Assembly (NCBI RefSeq): GCF_003465825.1
Contig: NZ_QSBV01000001.1
Location: 186,001 to 250,000 of the forward strand
From: Collinsella sp. AF02-46-1
GTDB taxonomy: Bacteria; Actinomycetota; Coriobacteriia; Coriobacteriales; Coriobacteriaceae
Length of the DNA stretch: 64,000 nt
Reading direction: 5' to 3'
A program made the position numbers and the translations under genes. Below the pieces are notes generated by a model. The model worked only from the letters and a program-made list of their open reading frames with translations, did not search any database and was not told the origin of the DNA. Of the stretch, positions 37,164 through 45,293 are shown one piece after another. Positions within the stretch are counted from its first letter, which is position 1, and every line of letters starts with the position of its first letter.

Positions 37164-37188
37164 CATCAGGTGCTATGTCGAGCTGGGC

Positions 37189-38544
37189 TTAGCAGACGCC
37201 CTGAGCGAGCATGGCGTCGGCGACCTTCAGGAAGCCGGCGATGTTGGCGCCCATGACAAAGTTGCCCTCCTGGCCGTACTCCTTGGCGGTGTCGTCCACG
37301 TTGTGGAACATGCCGCGCATGAGCTGCTCGAGCTTGCCGTCGACCTCCTCGAAGGTCCAGGACAGGTGCTCGGCGTTCTGGCTCATCTCCAGGCCGGACA
37401 CGAGCACGCCGCCGGCGTTGGCAGCCTTACCGGGCATAAAGGCGACGCCGTTCTCTTGGAAGTAGGTCGTGGCCTCGATGGTCGTGGGCATGTTCGCGCC
37501 CTCGCCGACCACCTTGCAGCCGTTGGCGACGAGCGCCTGGGCGTCCTCGAGCAGCAGCGTGTTCTCGCGGGCGCAGGGCAGGGCGATGTCGCAGGGCAGC
37601 TGCCACACGCCGCGGCCGTCGCCCTCGTGCCACACGGCACCGGGCTTCTCGTCAACGTACATGGCGAGCGTGACGCCCTTGTCGTGGCCGGAGCGCTTCT
37701 GGTTGTAGACGTGCTCGAGCACGGAGTAGTCGATGCCGTCGGGATCCTCGACCCAGCCGTGGGTGTCGGAGCAGGCCAGCACCTTGCCGCCGAGCTGCGC
37801 GACCTTCTGGACGGCATAGATAGCAACGTTGCCGGAACCGTGAACGACGACGTTCTTGCCCTCGAAGGAGTCGCCGCGGCTCTTGAGGTACTCGTCCACA
37901 AAGTAGACCAGGCCGTAGCCGGTGGCCTCGGTACGGGCGAGCGAGCCGCCAAAGGAGAGGCCCTTGCCAGTGAGGACGCCGGTCCACTCGTTGGTCAGGC
38001 GCTTGTACTGACCGAACATGTAGGCAACCTCGCGGCCGCCAACGCCAAGGTCGCCGGCGGGAACGTCGGTGTTGGGGCCAATGTGGCGATAGAGCTCGGT
38101 CATGAAGGACTGGCAGAAGTGCATGATCTCGTTGTTGGACTTGCCCTTGGGGTCAAAGTCGGAGCCGCCCTTGCCGCCGCCCATGGGAAGGGTGGTCAGG
38201 CTGTTCTTGAGGATCTGCTCCAGGCCCAGGAACTTAAGCATGCCCAGGGTGACCGTCGGATTAAAGCGCAGGCCGCCCTTGTAGGGTCCAATGGCAGAGT
38301 TGAACTCGACGCGGTAACCGCGGTTGACCTGAACCTTGCCCTGGTCGTCGACCCAGGGAACACGGAACATGACGATGCGCTCGGGCTCGACGAGGCGCTC
38401 AAGCAGGGCGGCCTCCTCGTACTCGGGGTGGGCGTCGAGCGCCGGCTGGATGGTGCCGAGGATCTCGGTCGCGGCCTGGATGAACTCAGGCTGCTCGGGA
38501 TAGCGGGCCTTGAGCTCGTCGAGAACTTTCTGCGTGTAGCTCAT
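37189..38544 (-). CDS. gdhA: Glutamate dehydrogenase (NADP-type family)
   Basis: An enzyme of 451 residues interconverting glutamate and 2-oxoglutarate plus ammonia. Substrate-binding and catalytic segments: YKGGLRFNPTVTLGMLKFLGLEQILKNSLTTLPMGGGKGGSDFDPKGKS (catalytic Lys) and DVPAGDLGVGGREVAYMFGQYK (catalytic Asp). The dinucleotide fold is NVVVHGSGNVAIYAVQKVAQLGGKVLACSD. Length and sequence fit the hexameric 450-residue class, mostly NADP-dependent. The ATG at 38544 follows GGAGG; longer in-frame extension upstream is not protein-like. Confidence 0.95.
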   Translation of the reverse strand: MSYTQKVLDELKARYPEQPEFIQAATEILGTIQPALDAHPEYEEAALLERLVEPERIVMFRVPWVDDQGKVQVNRGYRVEFNSAIGPYKGGLRFNPTVTLGMLKFLGLEQILKNSLTTLPMGGGKGGSDFDPKGKSNNEIMHFCQSFMTELYRHIGPNTDVPAGDLGVGGREVAYMFGQYKRLTNEWTGVLTGKGLSFGGSLARTEATGYGLVYFVDEYLKSRGDSFEGKNVVVHGSGNVAIYAVQKVAQLGGKVLACSDTHGWVEDPDGIDYSVLEHVYNQKRSGHDKGVTLAMYVDEKPGAVWHEGDGRGVWQLPCDIALPCARENTLLLEDAQALVANGCKVVGEGANMPTTIEATTYFQENGVAFMPGKAANAGGVLVSGLEMSQNAEHLSWTFEEVDGKLEQLMRGMFHNVDDTAKEYGQEGNFVMGANIAGFLKVADAMLAQGVC

Positions 38545-38753
38545 GCTTCCTCCAATGATGGGAAAGAAAAGTGTCGGTCGCGGCACCCTATGCGCCGCGA
38601 GCTTTATCGAGTATGGATAATATCGCACTGTTGCCGCAAAGTTACGAATAAGACCGCGGGCGGATGTTTCATTTTGATTACGATGCAGGTAGATGCGTTT
38701 TTGAGCGCCTGACGTGCAAGTTGCGTGTTTCGAAGCTGTTTCCCGCACGTTTC

Positions 38754-38794
38754 AAAACCACCACAAAGGGGACAGGCACCTTTGTGGTGGTTTT
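38754..38794 (-). terminator. Hairpin downstream of tRNA-Sec
   Basis: AAAACCACCACAAAGG and CCTTTGTGGTGGTTTT are exact reverse complements around GGACAGGCA. On the minus strand the stem ends in TTTT, so it terminates the selA-selB-tRNA-Sec unit. The loop contains the GGGACAGG sequence found in other palindromes of the window. Confidence 0.75.
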
Positions 38795-38806
38795 GGCGAG
38801 ATACGT

Positions 38807-38903
38807 TGGCGGGAACGTATGTGAATCGAACACATCCAAGACGTTTTGCACGCCTCGCAACGGTTTTGAGGACCGCGGGGCCCACCGGAGCCCATCCGTT
38901 CCC
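38807..38903 (-). tRNA. selC: tRNA-Sec (anticodon TCA)
   Basis: A 97-base tRNA with encoded CCA on the minus strand: acceptor GGGAACG/CGTTCCC, D region GATGGGCTCCGGTGGGCC, anticodon arm GCGGT-CCTCAAA-ACCGT with anticodon TCA, a long variable arm (AGGCGTGCAAAACGTCTT), and T arm TGTGTTCGATTCACA. The large size, G discriminator and UCA anticodon identify selenocysteine tRNA. Position 33 is C instead of the usual U. It follows selB on the same strand. Confidence 0.95.
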
Positions 38904-38975
38904 AAGCGTGGCGGTATTTTACCAAACCGAACAGCCCGCAACTGCAAGGAGGACCAGGGCAGCGATGCAAAGCCC

Positions 38976-40946
38976 CTAACGCAGCGATCTTAGGCCGCCG
39001 GCATCCTTGTCGAGTGCGGTAAAGCGCACGGCATCCAGGTGCTCCAAGATGCTGATCGCTCGCTTGCGCGACACACCCAAGGCCTCGCGCAATACACTCG
39101 TGGTGGTAGCGCCGCCGGCAGCCTCGATAGCCGCAAAAACAACCTCACGCGCATGGGCCTCGGCGGCGGCGGACAAGGCAACGTCGTGCTCGACCTTAAC
39201 GATCGAGTGGTTGAGCGAAAGCTCGCGCAGCGCACGCGTCATGGTGTCGCGATCGAGTTGCAACTGCTGTCCCAGCTCGGGCAGCGTCGGCGCGTCGAGG
39301 CCGGCCTCATCCAGCAGGGCCACAATGCGATGGCTAGCCTCGCGCACCACGCGTAACGCCGCAGCGGCGGAATGCGAGTCGAAGACCTCGGCACCGTCGA
39401 TGGCGCAGATGCCGCGCACACAGCCCTCGAGGATGAGCGCGGAGGCGACATCTTCGCCCGCTGTCGGCCAGGCGGCATGCGCGACCTCGCCCGGCGTGAA
39501 ACCCGTCTGCTTGGGCGCGGCCCCGTGCATGGCGGCCAGCGTGACGGAGAGCGTGGCGAGGGCGGCATCGAGCACAGCGGGGGCGGCATAGAGCTCCTCG
39601 GTCGAGCGCTCGGCACGAAGCGCCACGGCGTCACCCGAGGAAACCGCCCCGTGCAGGAGCGCAGCCGCCTCGGCACCCGAAAGATCGAGAGCACGGGCTG
39701 CGGCCGCGGCAGGCACGGGCAGGCGCTGCAGCCCCAACCATGCGGCAACGGCGGCGGCGCGGTCGTCGGCATCCAGGGCCCCGAGCAGCGCGCACTCGCC
39801 CGCGGAGAGGACGCGCGAGCGGCGACACCGCGAAAGAAGAACACGACCGCCGCCGATAAGCACCACCGGCGAGAACGCGAGCACAATGAGGCCGTCGCCC
39901 GATCGCACGGGAAGGCGCTCCTCCAGACGGACCTGCACGATGCGGGTCTCGCCAGCCTCAATAGGACCCTCACCCTCCATGAGCATGATTCGGCCGAGGA
40001 CCTCCGCCGTGCCCGCCATCACATGCACGCGCGTACCGGACTCGAAGGGCGCGGGCTTGGTGCCCTCGCGCCCCAGATACGTGAAGCGGGCGATGAGCCT
40101 GAGCGTCGAGCCCTCGGCACCAGACCCGCAGAGGACCTCGCCACGCGGAAGGTCGCCCGCACCGTCGCCCACGATGTTGAGCGCCGCGCGCTGTCCGGGC
40201 AACGCCCGAGGAGTATCACCATGCACCTGAATCGCGCGCACGCGGCAGCGCACGCCCGCGGGACATGAGACGAGCTCGTCGCCCACCGCTACGGGGGCAT
40301 CGTGAAGCGTGCCCGTGACGACCGTCCCGGATCCCTTGATGGTGAAGCAGCGGTCGATGGGCAGGCGCGGGGCCAGACCGGGGCGCACCGGGCGGGATGC
40401 GGCATCGGCCAGGAAAGAGTCGATGGCGGCATCGAGGGCAAGGCGAACGTCCTCGATGCCCACGCCCGTGCGCGAGGAAACAGGCACCACGGGCGCATCG
40501 GCAAAGACGGTATCGCTGAGGAAGTCCATCACGTCGAGCTCGGCGAGCTCCGCCGTCTCGTCATCGGCCAGATCGCGCATCGTGAGCGCCACCACGAGGT
40601 GCCTCACGCCCAACAGCTCCAACACGTACACGTGCTCTCGCGTCTGCGGCATCACGCCCTCAACGGCAGAAACCACCAGCAACGCAACGTCCACGCCGGT
40701 GGCACCCTGTACCATCGCGCGCAGGTAGTGCGCATGCCCGGGCACGTCAACCAAGCCGACAAGCTTGCCGCTGGGAAGCTCGAGCTCGCCAAAGCCGAGC
40801 TCAGTGGTCATGCCTCGGCGCCGTTCGACCTCCAGACGGTCGGGATTTTTGCCGGTCAGCGCCTCGATAAGGGCCGACTTTCCGTGGTCGACGTGTCCTG
40901 CTGTTCCAACGACAACGGGACACTCGACAAGCTCAAGCGCGGTCAT
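38976..40946 (-). CDS. selB: Selenocysteine-specific translation elongation factor
   Basis: A protein of 656 residues that carries Sec-tRNA-Sec to the ribosome at UGA codons followed by a SECIS hairpin. The GTPase domain has VVVGTAGHVDHGKSALIEALTG (G1), RRRGMTTELGFG (G2), VDVPGHAHYL (G3) and, unusually, ALTMRDLADDE where NKxD normally stands. Domains 2 and 3 follow, and the C-terminal third contains winged-helix repeats (TLPELGQQLQLDRDTMTRALREL, SVLREALGVSRKRAISILEHLD) that bind SECIS RNA. The ATG overlaps the selA stop by one base (TGATG), indicating coupling. Confidence 0.96.
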   Translation of the reverse strand: MTALELVECPVVVGTAGHVDHGKSALIEALTGKNPDRLEVERRRGMTTELGFGELELPSGKLVGLVDVPGHAHYLRAMVQGATGVDVALLVVSAVEGVMPQTREHVYVLELLGVRHLVVALTMRDLADDETAELAELDVMDFLSDTVFADAPVVPVSSRTGVGIEDVRLALDAAIDSFLADAASRPVRPGLAPRLPIDRCFTIKGSGTVVTGTLHDAPVAVGDELVSCPAGVRCRVRAIQVHGDTPRALPGQRAALNIVGDGAGDLPRGEVLCGSGAEGSTLRLIARFTYLGREGTKPAPFESGTRVHVMAGTAEVLGRIMLMEGEGPIEAGETRIVQVRLEERLPVRSGDGLIVLAFSPVVLIGGGRVLLSRCRRSRVLSAGECALLGALDADDRAAAVAAWLGLQRLPVPAAAAARALDLSGAEAAALLHGAVSSGDAVALRAERSTEELYAAPAVLDAALATLSVTLAAMHGAAPKQTGFTPGEVAHAAWPTAGEDVASALILEGCVRGICAIDGAEVFDSHSAAAALRVVREASHRIVALLDEAGLDAPTLPELGQQLQLDRDTMTRALRELSLNHSIVKVEHDVALSAAAEAHAREVVFAAIEAAGGATTTSVLREALGVSRKRAISILEHLDAVRFTALDKDAGGLRSLR

Positions 40947-42400
40947 CAACGCAAACCCGCCCGCACGGCATCCACCAACGCAGACGCACACAGGTCAAGG
41001 TCGGTGTCGCGCAAAAGCGTGCGAACGTCAAACAGTACCTGGTCGTGTCGCACGCGCGTCACAACCGGCGTATCGGGCTCCTGAACCAAAGCGCGCTTTA
41101 GGCCATCGGCAGATAGGCGCCCATCGACGGGGCAGACGGCAACGCAAAATGTTGGGAGCTCGACGGTCGGCAGCGATCCGCCGCCGGGAGCAGAGGCGCC
41201 CTCGACAACCTGCAGCTCCACCGCCTCCTCGAACTGAGAGTCGCGAAGCTTGCGCAGCATGCGGTCGTGCAGGCGCTTGGCCTGACGCTCGAGCGGAGCC
41301 GGCGCAGCGGAAAGCATGTTGAGCACCGGGATCTCACGATGTGCCGTATCGGGACCGGCCACATACAGACGCAGGGTGGCCTCGAGCGCCGCGAGCGTGA
41401 GCTTACCGGGGCGAAGCGCGCGCATAAGCGGATGAGAGGCGCAGGCGGCGATTGCCTGGGCGCTGCCGAGGATGATGCCCGCCTGCGAAGCACCGAGCAG
41501 TTTGTCGCCCGAGCACGAGACGACGTCAACGCCGGCGCCAAGAGACACGGACGTGGGCCTCTCCCCCGCATCGGCGAGTACCCCATCTGCAAGCAAAGCG
41601 CCTGAGCCTTGGTCCTCGTAAAGCAACAGGCCATGTTCATGCGCCAGCGCAGAAAGCTCCGCCACGGAAACCTCCTCGTGGAAGCCCTCGATACGGTAGT
41701 TGGAAGGATGGACTTTGAGGATCATCGCCGTGTTGGGCGTGATGGCGTTTCGATAATCATCCAGATGTGTGCGGTTGGTAGAGCCCACCTCGACAAGCTT
41801 GGCACCCGAAGCCGCCATGATGTCGGGGATGCGGAAGCTGCCGCCCACCTCGACAAGCTCGCCGCGGCTCACGATGACCTCTTTGCCGAAGGCATGCGCG
41901 GCAAGCACCAAAAGCACCGCGGCGGCATTGTTGTTGACAACTAAGGCGTCCTGCGCCCCCGTGAGCGTGCGCAGCAGACGCGCGGCATGCTCTTTGCGGC
42001 CCCCGCGAGCGCAGGTTGAGACGTCATACTCAAGCGTGCTGTAACCTCGGGCGACATCGGTCACCGCCTGCACCGCCGCGGGAGCGAGCGGAGCGCGGCC
42101 CAGATTGGTGTGAATCACAACGCCCGTCGCGTTGACGGCAGGGCGCAGGGTCGGCAGCGACAGGCGATGGGTCCGCTGCTCAATTGCCAAGGCGAGCTCG
42201 CGCTTGTCCCTTGCAGGGGCGCCGGAGCGAATCGCCGCGCGCTCGGCATCGAGCTCGGCGTCAATCGCCTCGCGTACCATCGTGTCGCCTGCATCGCCAG
42301 CAGCCTTCATGACCGGCCACTCGGCAAGCAGCTCGTGAACGGCGGGAATGGAACGCAGGCGGCCGCGCACCTCGGCAGACATGGATTCGCAGTCGCTCAT
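40946..42400 (-). CDS. selA: L-seryl-tRNA(Sec) selenium transferase
   Basis: A PLP enzyme of 484 residues converting Ser-tRNA-Sec to Sec-tRNA-Sec with selenophosphate. The N-terminal tRNA-binding domain begins MSDCESMSAEVRGRLRSIPAVHELL. NATGVVIHTNLGRAPL and NNNAAAVLLVL lie in the core; the PLP lysine is in VVSCSGDKLLGASQAG. The ATG at 42400 has AAAGG six bases upstream; 17 further in-frame residues upstream are not needed. It is followed by selB and tRNA-Sec, so the whole insertion machinery forms one unit. Confidence 0.96.
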   Translation of the reverse strand: MSDCESMSAEVRGRLRSIPAVHELLAEWPVMKAAGDAGDTMVREAIDAELDAERAAIRSGAPARDKRELALAIEQRTHRLSLPTLRPAVNATGVVIHTNLGRAPLAPAAVQAVTDVARGYSTLEYDVSTCARGGRKEHAARLLRTLTGAQDALVVNNNAAAVLLVLAAHAFGKEVIVSRGELVEVGGSFRIPDIMAASGAKLVEVGSTNRTHLDDYRNAITPNTAMILKVHPSNYRIEGFHEEVSVAELSALAHEHGLLLYEDQGSGALLADGVLADAGERPTSVSLGAGVDVVSCSGDKLLGASQAGIILGSAQAIAACASHPLMRALRPGKLTLAALEATLRLYVAGPDTAHREIPVLNMLSAAPAPLERQAKRLHDRMLRKLRDSQFEEAVELQVVEGASAPGGGSLPTVELPTFCVAVCPVDGRLSADGLKRALVQEPDTPVVTRVRHDQVLFDVRTLLRDTDLDLCASALVDAVRAGLR

Positions 42401-42477
42401 GAAAAGCCTTTCGACATGTTCAATAAAAAGCTGGTCCCCCGCGATCGTCATCGGGCAAATAAATACCGGCGCGCACG

Positions 42478-42565
42478 CAAAAGGGACAGGTCCATTATGG
42501 CAGCTCGTGACAAGACGTCGAAGAGCCTCGTCTAAAACCTGCCAAAATAAACCTGTCCCTTTTTG
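42478..42565. repeat. GGGACAGGT-type palindrome, second large copy
   Basis: AAAAGGGACAGGTCCATTATGGCAG (arm, 42479 on) pairs with the reverse complement ending ...CAAAATAAACCTGTCCCTTTTT. The outer 14 bases match exactly, the inner part with mismatches. The arms resemble those of 29387-29469. It lies between the formate/nitrite channel and selA and can act as terminator for the channel gene, as T follows on both strands. Confidence 0.75.
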
Positions 42566-42586
42566 GTCGGTTATGGCTTGGTGGCT

Positions 42587-43423
42587 TTAGGCCTCCTTAT
42601 TGGCGTAGATAAACCAGTAGCCCAGCGCCACGATCAGGGCGCCACCCACGATATTGCCCAGCGTGGCGACCGTAAGGTTGAGCGCCAACCCGGCAGCGTT
42701 GAGGGCATCGGCGCCGGCGACATCGGCTCCATAGCCGCAGGAGTGCATCAAAATGCCCATGGGCAAAAAGTACATGTTGGCAACGCAGTGCTCAAAACCG
42801 CATGCTACAAAGGCGGCGATGGGCAGCAAAATGCCCACGACCTTGTCGACCACGGTCTTGCCGGCAGTGCCGATCCATACGGCCAGGCACACAAAGATGT
42901 TGCACAGAATACCGCGGAAGAAGATGGTAACGGCGCCGATCGTAACCTTACCGGCGGCGACACTCACCATGGTGTTGGCGACGGCCTCGCCGTTGAGTTT
43001 GTAAATGGCTGCCATGTAAATCAAAAAGACAACGAACAGGGCGCCGGCAAAATTGCCGATCCACACAATAGCCCAAGCCTTGAGCATCTGGACGAGCGTG
43101 ATCTTGTTGCTCTTAAGCGCGCAGACCATAAGCGAGTTGCCGGTAAACAGCTCCGCGCCGCAAATAAGCACGAGCACCAGCCCCAGGCAAAAAGCAAGGC
43201 CACCCACAAAGCGCTGAGCGCCCCAGCCAAGGGACGCATCGCTCAGAAAGACCGTGAAGAACAGGCCGCCAAAGGCGATGAACGCGCCGGCGAACATGGC
43301 GAGCAAAAAGGCCTTCGAGACCGGCAGGTTGGCCTTGGTAACGCCTGCGGCCTCGGTCTTCGCCTCGATCGCGGCGGGCGCCAGGCAATCGGAGGTGGGG
43401 TATTCTGCCTTGGAATCTGCCAT
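42587..43423 (-). CDS. Formate/nitrite transporter family channel
   Basis: A protein of 278 residues with six membrane segments, for example KAFLLAMFAGAFIAFGGLFFTVFL, LAFCLGLVLVLICGAELFTGNSL, WIGNFAGALFVVFLIYMAAIY, RGILCNIFVCLAVWIG, KVVGILLPIAAFVACGFEHCVANMYFLPMG and NIVGGALIVALGYWFIYAN. The GAELFTGN and GFEHCVANMYF motifs are typical FNT pore segments (the conserved His is in the second). It probably moves formate or nitrite. Its location beside selA suggests a link with formate metabolism, but no formate dehydrogenase is in the window. The ATG at 43423 is chosen; the ORF could extend 45 codons upstream without protein-like sequence. Confidence 0.88.
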   Translation of the reverse strand: MADSKAEYPTSDCLAPAAIEAKTEAAGVTKANLPVSKAFLLAMFAGAFIAFGGLFFTVFLSDASLGWGAQRFVGGLAFCLGLVLVLICGAELFTGNSLMVCALKSNKITLVQMLKAWAIVWIGNFAGALFVVFLIYMAAIYKLNGEAVANTMVSVAAGKVTIGAVTIFFRGILCNIFVCLAVWIGTAGKTVVDKVVGILLPIAAFVACGFEHCVANMYFLPMGILMHSCGYGADVAGADALNAAGLALNLTVATLGNIVGGALIVALGYWFIYANKEA

Positions 43424-43489
43424 GTCGATCACTTCTTTCTTACGTTGTGGGACAAGCATTGCCAAAGCACATGTCCCGCGCCGGATGGT

Positions 43490-43529
43490 CAAAACAAAAC
43501 AGGCCAGAAGTAAACGTACCTCTGACCTG
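43490..43529 (-). terminator. Terminator between the tRNA pair and the FNT gene
   Basis: CAGGCCAGAAGTA (43500-43512) pairs, with two mismatches, with TACCTCTGACCTG (43517-43529). On the minus strand it is followed by TTTTGTTTT. Confidence 0.7.
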
Positions 43530-43574
43530 CAAATTACTTGGAGCGACGGGTTCGTCACCCGGTACTCTCACAAA

Positions 43575-43608
43575 AACGGCCTTGATCCCAAAAAGAATCA
43601 AAGCCGTT
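43575..43608 (-). terminator. Terminator after tRNA-Gly
   Basis: AACGGCCTTGAT pairs with ATCAAAGCCGTT with one mismatch, loop CCCAAAAAGA. On the minus strand it is followed by TTTTTG. Two terminators in series separate the tRNAs from the channel gene. Confidence 0.75.
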
Positions 43609-43619
43609 AACCAATCTTG

Positions 43620-43693
43620 TGGAGCGGGCGACGGGAATCGAACCCGCGTCATCAGCTTGGAAGGCTGGGGTTCTACCATTGAACTACGCCCGC
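43620..43693 (-). tRNA. tRNA-Gly (anticodon TCC)
   Basis: On the minus strand GCGGGCG/CGCCCGC acceptor with encoded CCA, D arm TAGTTCAATGGTAGAA, anticodon arm CAGC-CTTCCAA-GCTG, and T arm CGGGTTCGATTCCCG. Confidence 0.96.
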
Positions 43694-43699
43694 AAGATA

Positions 43700-43776
43700 T
43701 GGTCGGGACGACAGGATTTGAACCTGCGACATCCTGCTCCCAAAGCAGGCGCGCTACCAAACTGCGCCACGTCCCG
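43700..43776 (-). tRNA. tRNA-Pro (anticodon TGG)
   Basis: On the minus strand CGGGACG/CGTCCCG acceptor with encoded CCA, D arm GGCGCAGTTTGGTAGCGC, anticodon arm CCTGC-TTTGGGA-GCAGG, and T arm CAGGTTCAAATCCTG. It lies seven bases upstream of tRNA-Gly, so the two are likely cotranscribed. Confidence 0.96.
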
Positions 43777-43867
43777 AAGGTGTTGAGCAGCTAAGGTCTA
43801 AACCTTGCGTGTCCCAAAGCGAAGGAAATTATAGGGGAGACTCCCCGCCTGTGCAAGCATTGATGCC

Positions 43868-45226
43868 TTAGCTCCTCGAATGTGCGACAAAACGACTATG
43901 GAGCAGACCGATCACAAACGCCACCACGGCAACCGGTGCCCACGCAGCACCGATATCTGCCAGCGGCAACGCATCGAACGGTAGCCACGCGCCAGCAAAG
44001 AACGCATCACGGGCCGAAGTGATTACGCTCTGCACGGCAACCACGCCGCCGACCCAGACCCACACCTGCGGATGAGCGTCGCAAAAGCCGTGCACCAGGC
44101 CCATCAGTACCAGCACGATGGCAACGGGATACAAGGCGTTGAGCATGGGCACCGAAAACATAAGGATCACGTCGAGGCCCACGTTGGAGAGCACGCACGA
44201 AAACGCCGCGAACACAAACGCGAGAATTGCAAAGGGGCGGCGCATAGCCTCCTCGGAAGCCTCCGCTCCCCCTTTAACCACATACGTCTCGCAGAAGTAA
44301 CGCGAGCAGCAGCTGATGAGGCCGATGCACACGTTCATGCAGGCGAGGAAGAAGATCGCAAAGACCACGACCGTGCCGGCAAGGCCAAAATGCATGGAGG
44401 CGGAACGGGCGAGGATGGCGGCACCGTTGGTGGCATCGGGAATCACGGTGCTGAGCTGCGCGCCGGCAAGTGCCAGGCCGCAGTAGATGATGGCCATGAG
44501 CACACCGGCGATCACGCCGGAGCGCGAAATCTCGAAGGCCACACGGTTGTCATCGGTAACACCCAGCTCATGAATGGTCTCGGCGATGATGATGCCAAAG
44601 GCGAGCGACGCGAGCAGGTCCATGGTCTGATAGCCGGTCAAAAAGCCCTGCACGGCAGCACCGGCATTATAGGGAGCCTGCGGCGCGGCAGCGGGACCCA
44701 GCGGCGAGATCACGGCAGCGCCCACGACCAATACGATAAGGGCGATGAGCGCGGGGCCCGTAATGCGGCCGAGCACGCGCGTGATGACGCCGGGACGCAG
44801 CGTGAGCGCAAATGCGACCACGAAGAATCCGACGGCAAACACCAGGCGAGCCGTGGCGAGCGAGACGCCCTCGGGCAGCAGCGGCACCAGCATCTCGAAG
44901 GCCGTGGAGCTCGTGCGCGGGATGGCCAGGCACGGGCCGATAGCCAGATACACCGCCGCGACAAAGAACTCGCCAAATTTGGGGTGCACGCGGCCGGCAA
45001 GCTCGCGCGCCGTTCCGGCAAGTGCCACGGCGATAAAGCCCATGACGGGCAGGCCGATGGCGGCGATGAGAAAGCCGAGCATGGCGACCGGCGTGGCAGA
45101 ACCTGCCTGCAGCGCCAGCAGCGGCGGAATAATAAGGTTGCCGGCGCCAAAGAGCATCGAGAACAGGGCGATACCGACGGTAACGACATGGTCGGAGCGC
45201 AGGCCGCGCGGCGCGGATGAGGCCAT
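43868..45226 (-). CDS. brnQ: Branched-chain amino acid carrier (LIVCS family)
   Basis: A membrane protein of 452 residues with about twelve hydrophobic segments. The N-terminal signature VTVGIALFSMLFGAGNLIIPPLLALQAG is diagnostic for BrnQ-type sodium-coupled importers of leucine, isoleucine and valine. FLTGYQTMDLLASLAFGIIIAETI is a second conserved segment. AAAGGTGG precedes the ATG. It interrupts the selenium genes without evident functional link. Confidence 0.93.
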   Translation of the reverse strand: MASSAPRGLRSDHVVTVGIALFSMLFGAGNLIIPPLLALQAGSATPVAMLGFLIAAIGLPVMGFIAVALAGTARELAGRVHPKFGEFFVAAVYLAIGPCLAIPRTSSTAFEMLVPLLPEGVSLATARLVFAVGFFVVAFALTLRPGVITRVLGRITGPALIALIVLVVGAAVISPLGPAAAPQAPYNAGAAVQGFLTGYQTMDLLASLAFGIIIAETIHELGVTDDNRVAFEISRSGVIAGVLMAIIYCGLALAGAQLSTVIPDATNGAAILARSASMHFGLAGTVVVFAIFFLACMNVCIGLISCCSRYFCETYVVKGGAEASEEAMRRPFAILAFVFAAFSCVLSNVGLDVILMFSVPMLNALYPVAIVLVLMGLVHGFCDAHPQVWVWVGGVVAVQSVITSARDAFFAGAWLPFDALPLADIGAAWAPVAVVAFVIGLLHSRFVAHSRS

Positions 45227-45249
45227 GGGACCACCTTTCGGGTCGAAAC

Positions 45250-45280
45250 AAAAACGGGACGGGCAAAAGGCCCATCCCGC
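45250..45280 (-). terminator. Terminator of the selD-yedF-desulfurase operon
   Basis: CGGGACGGGC pairs with GCCCATCCCG around AAAAG; on the minus strand five T follow. It starts 14 bases after the desulfurase stop. Confidence 0.82.
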
Positions 45281-45293
45281 AAGTATATACGCT

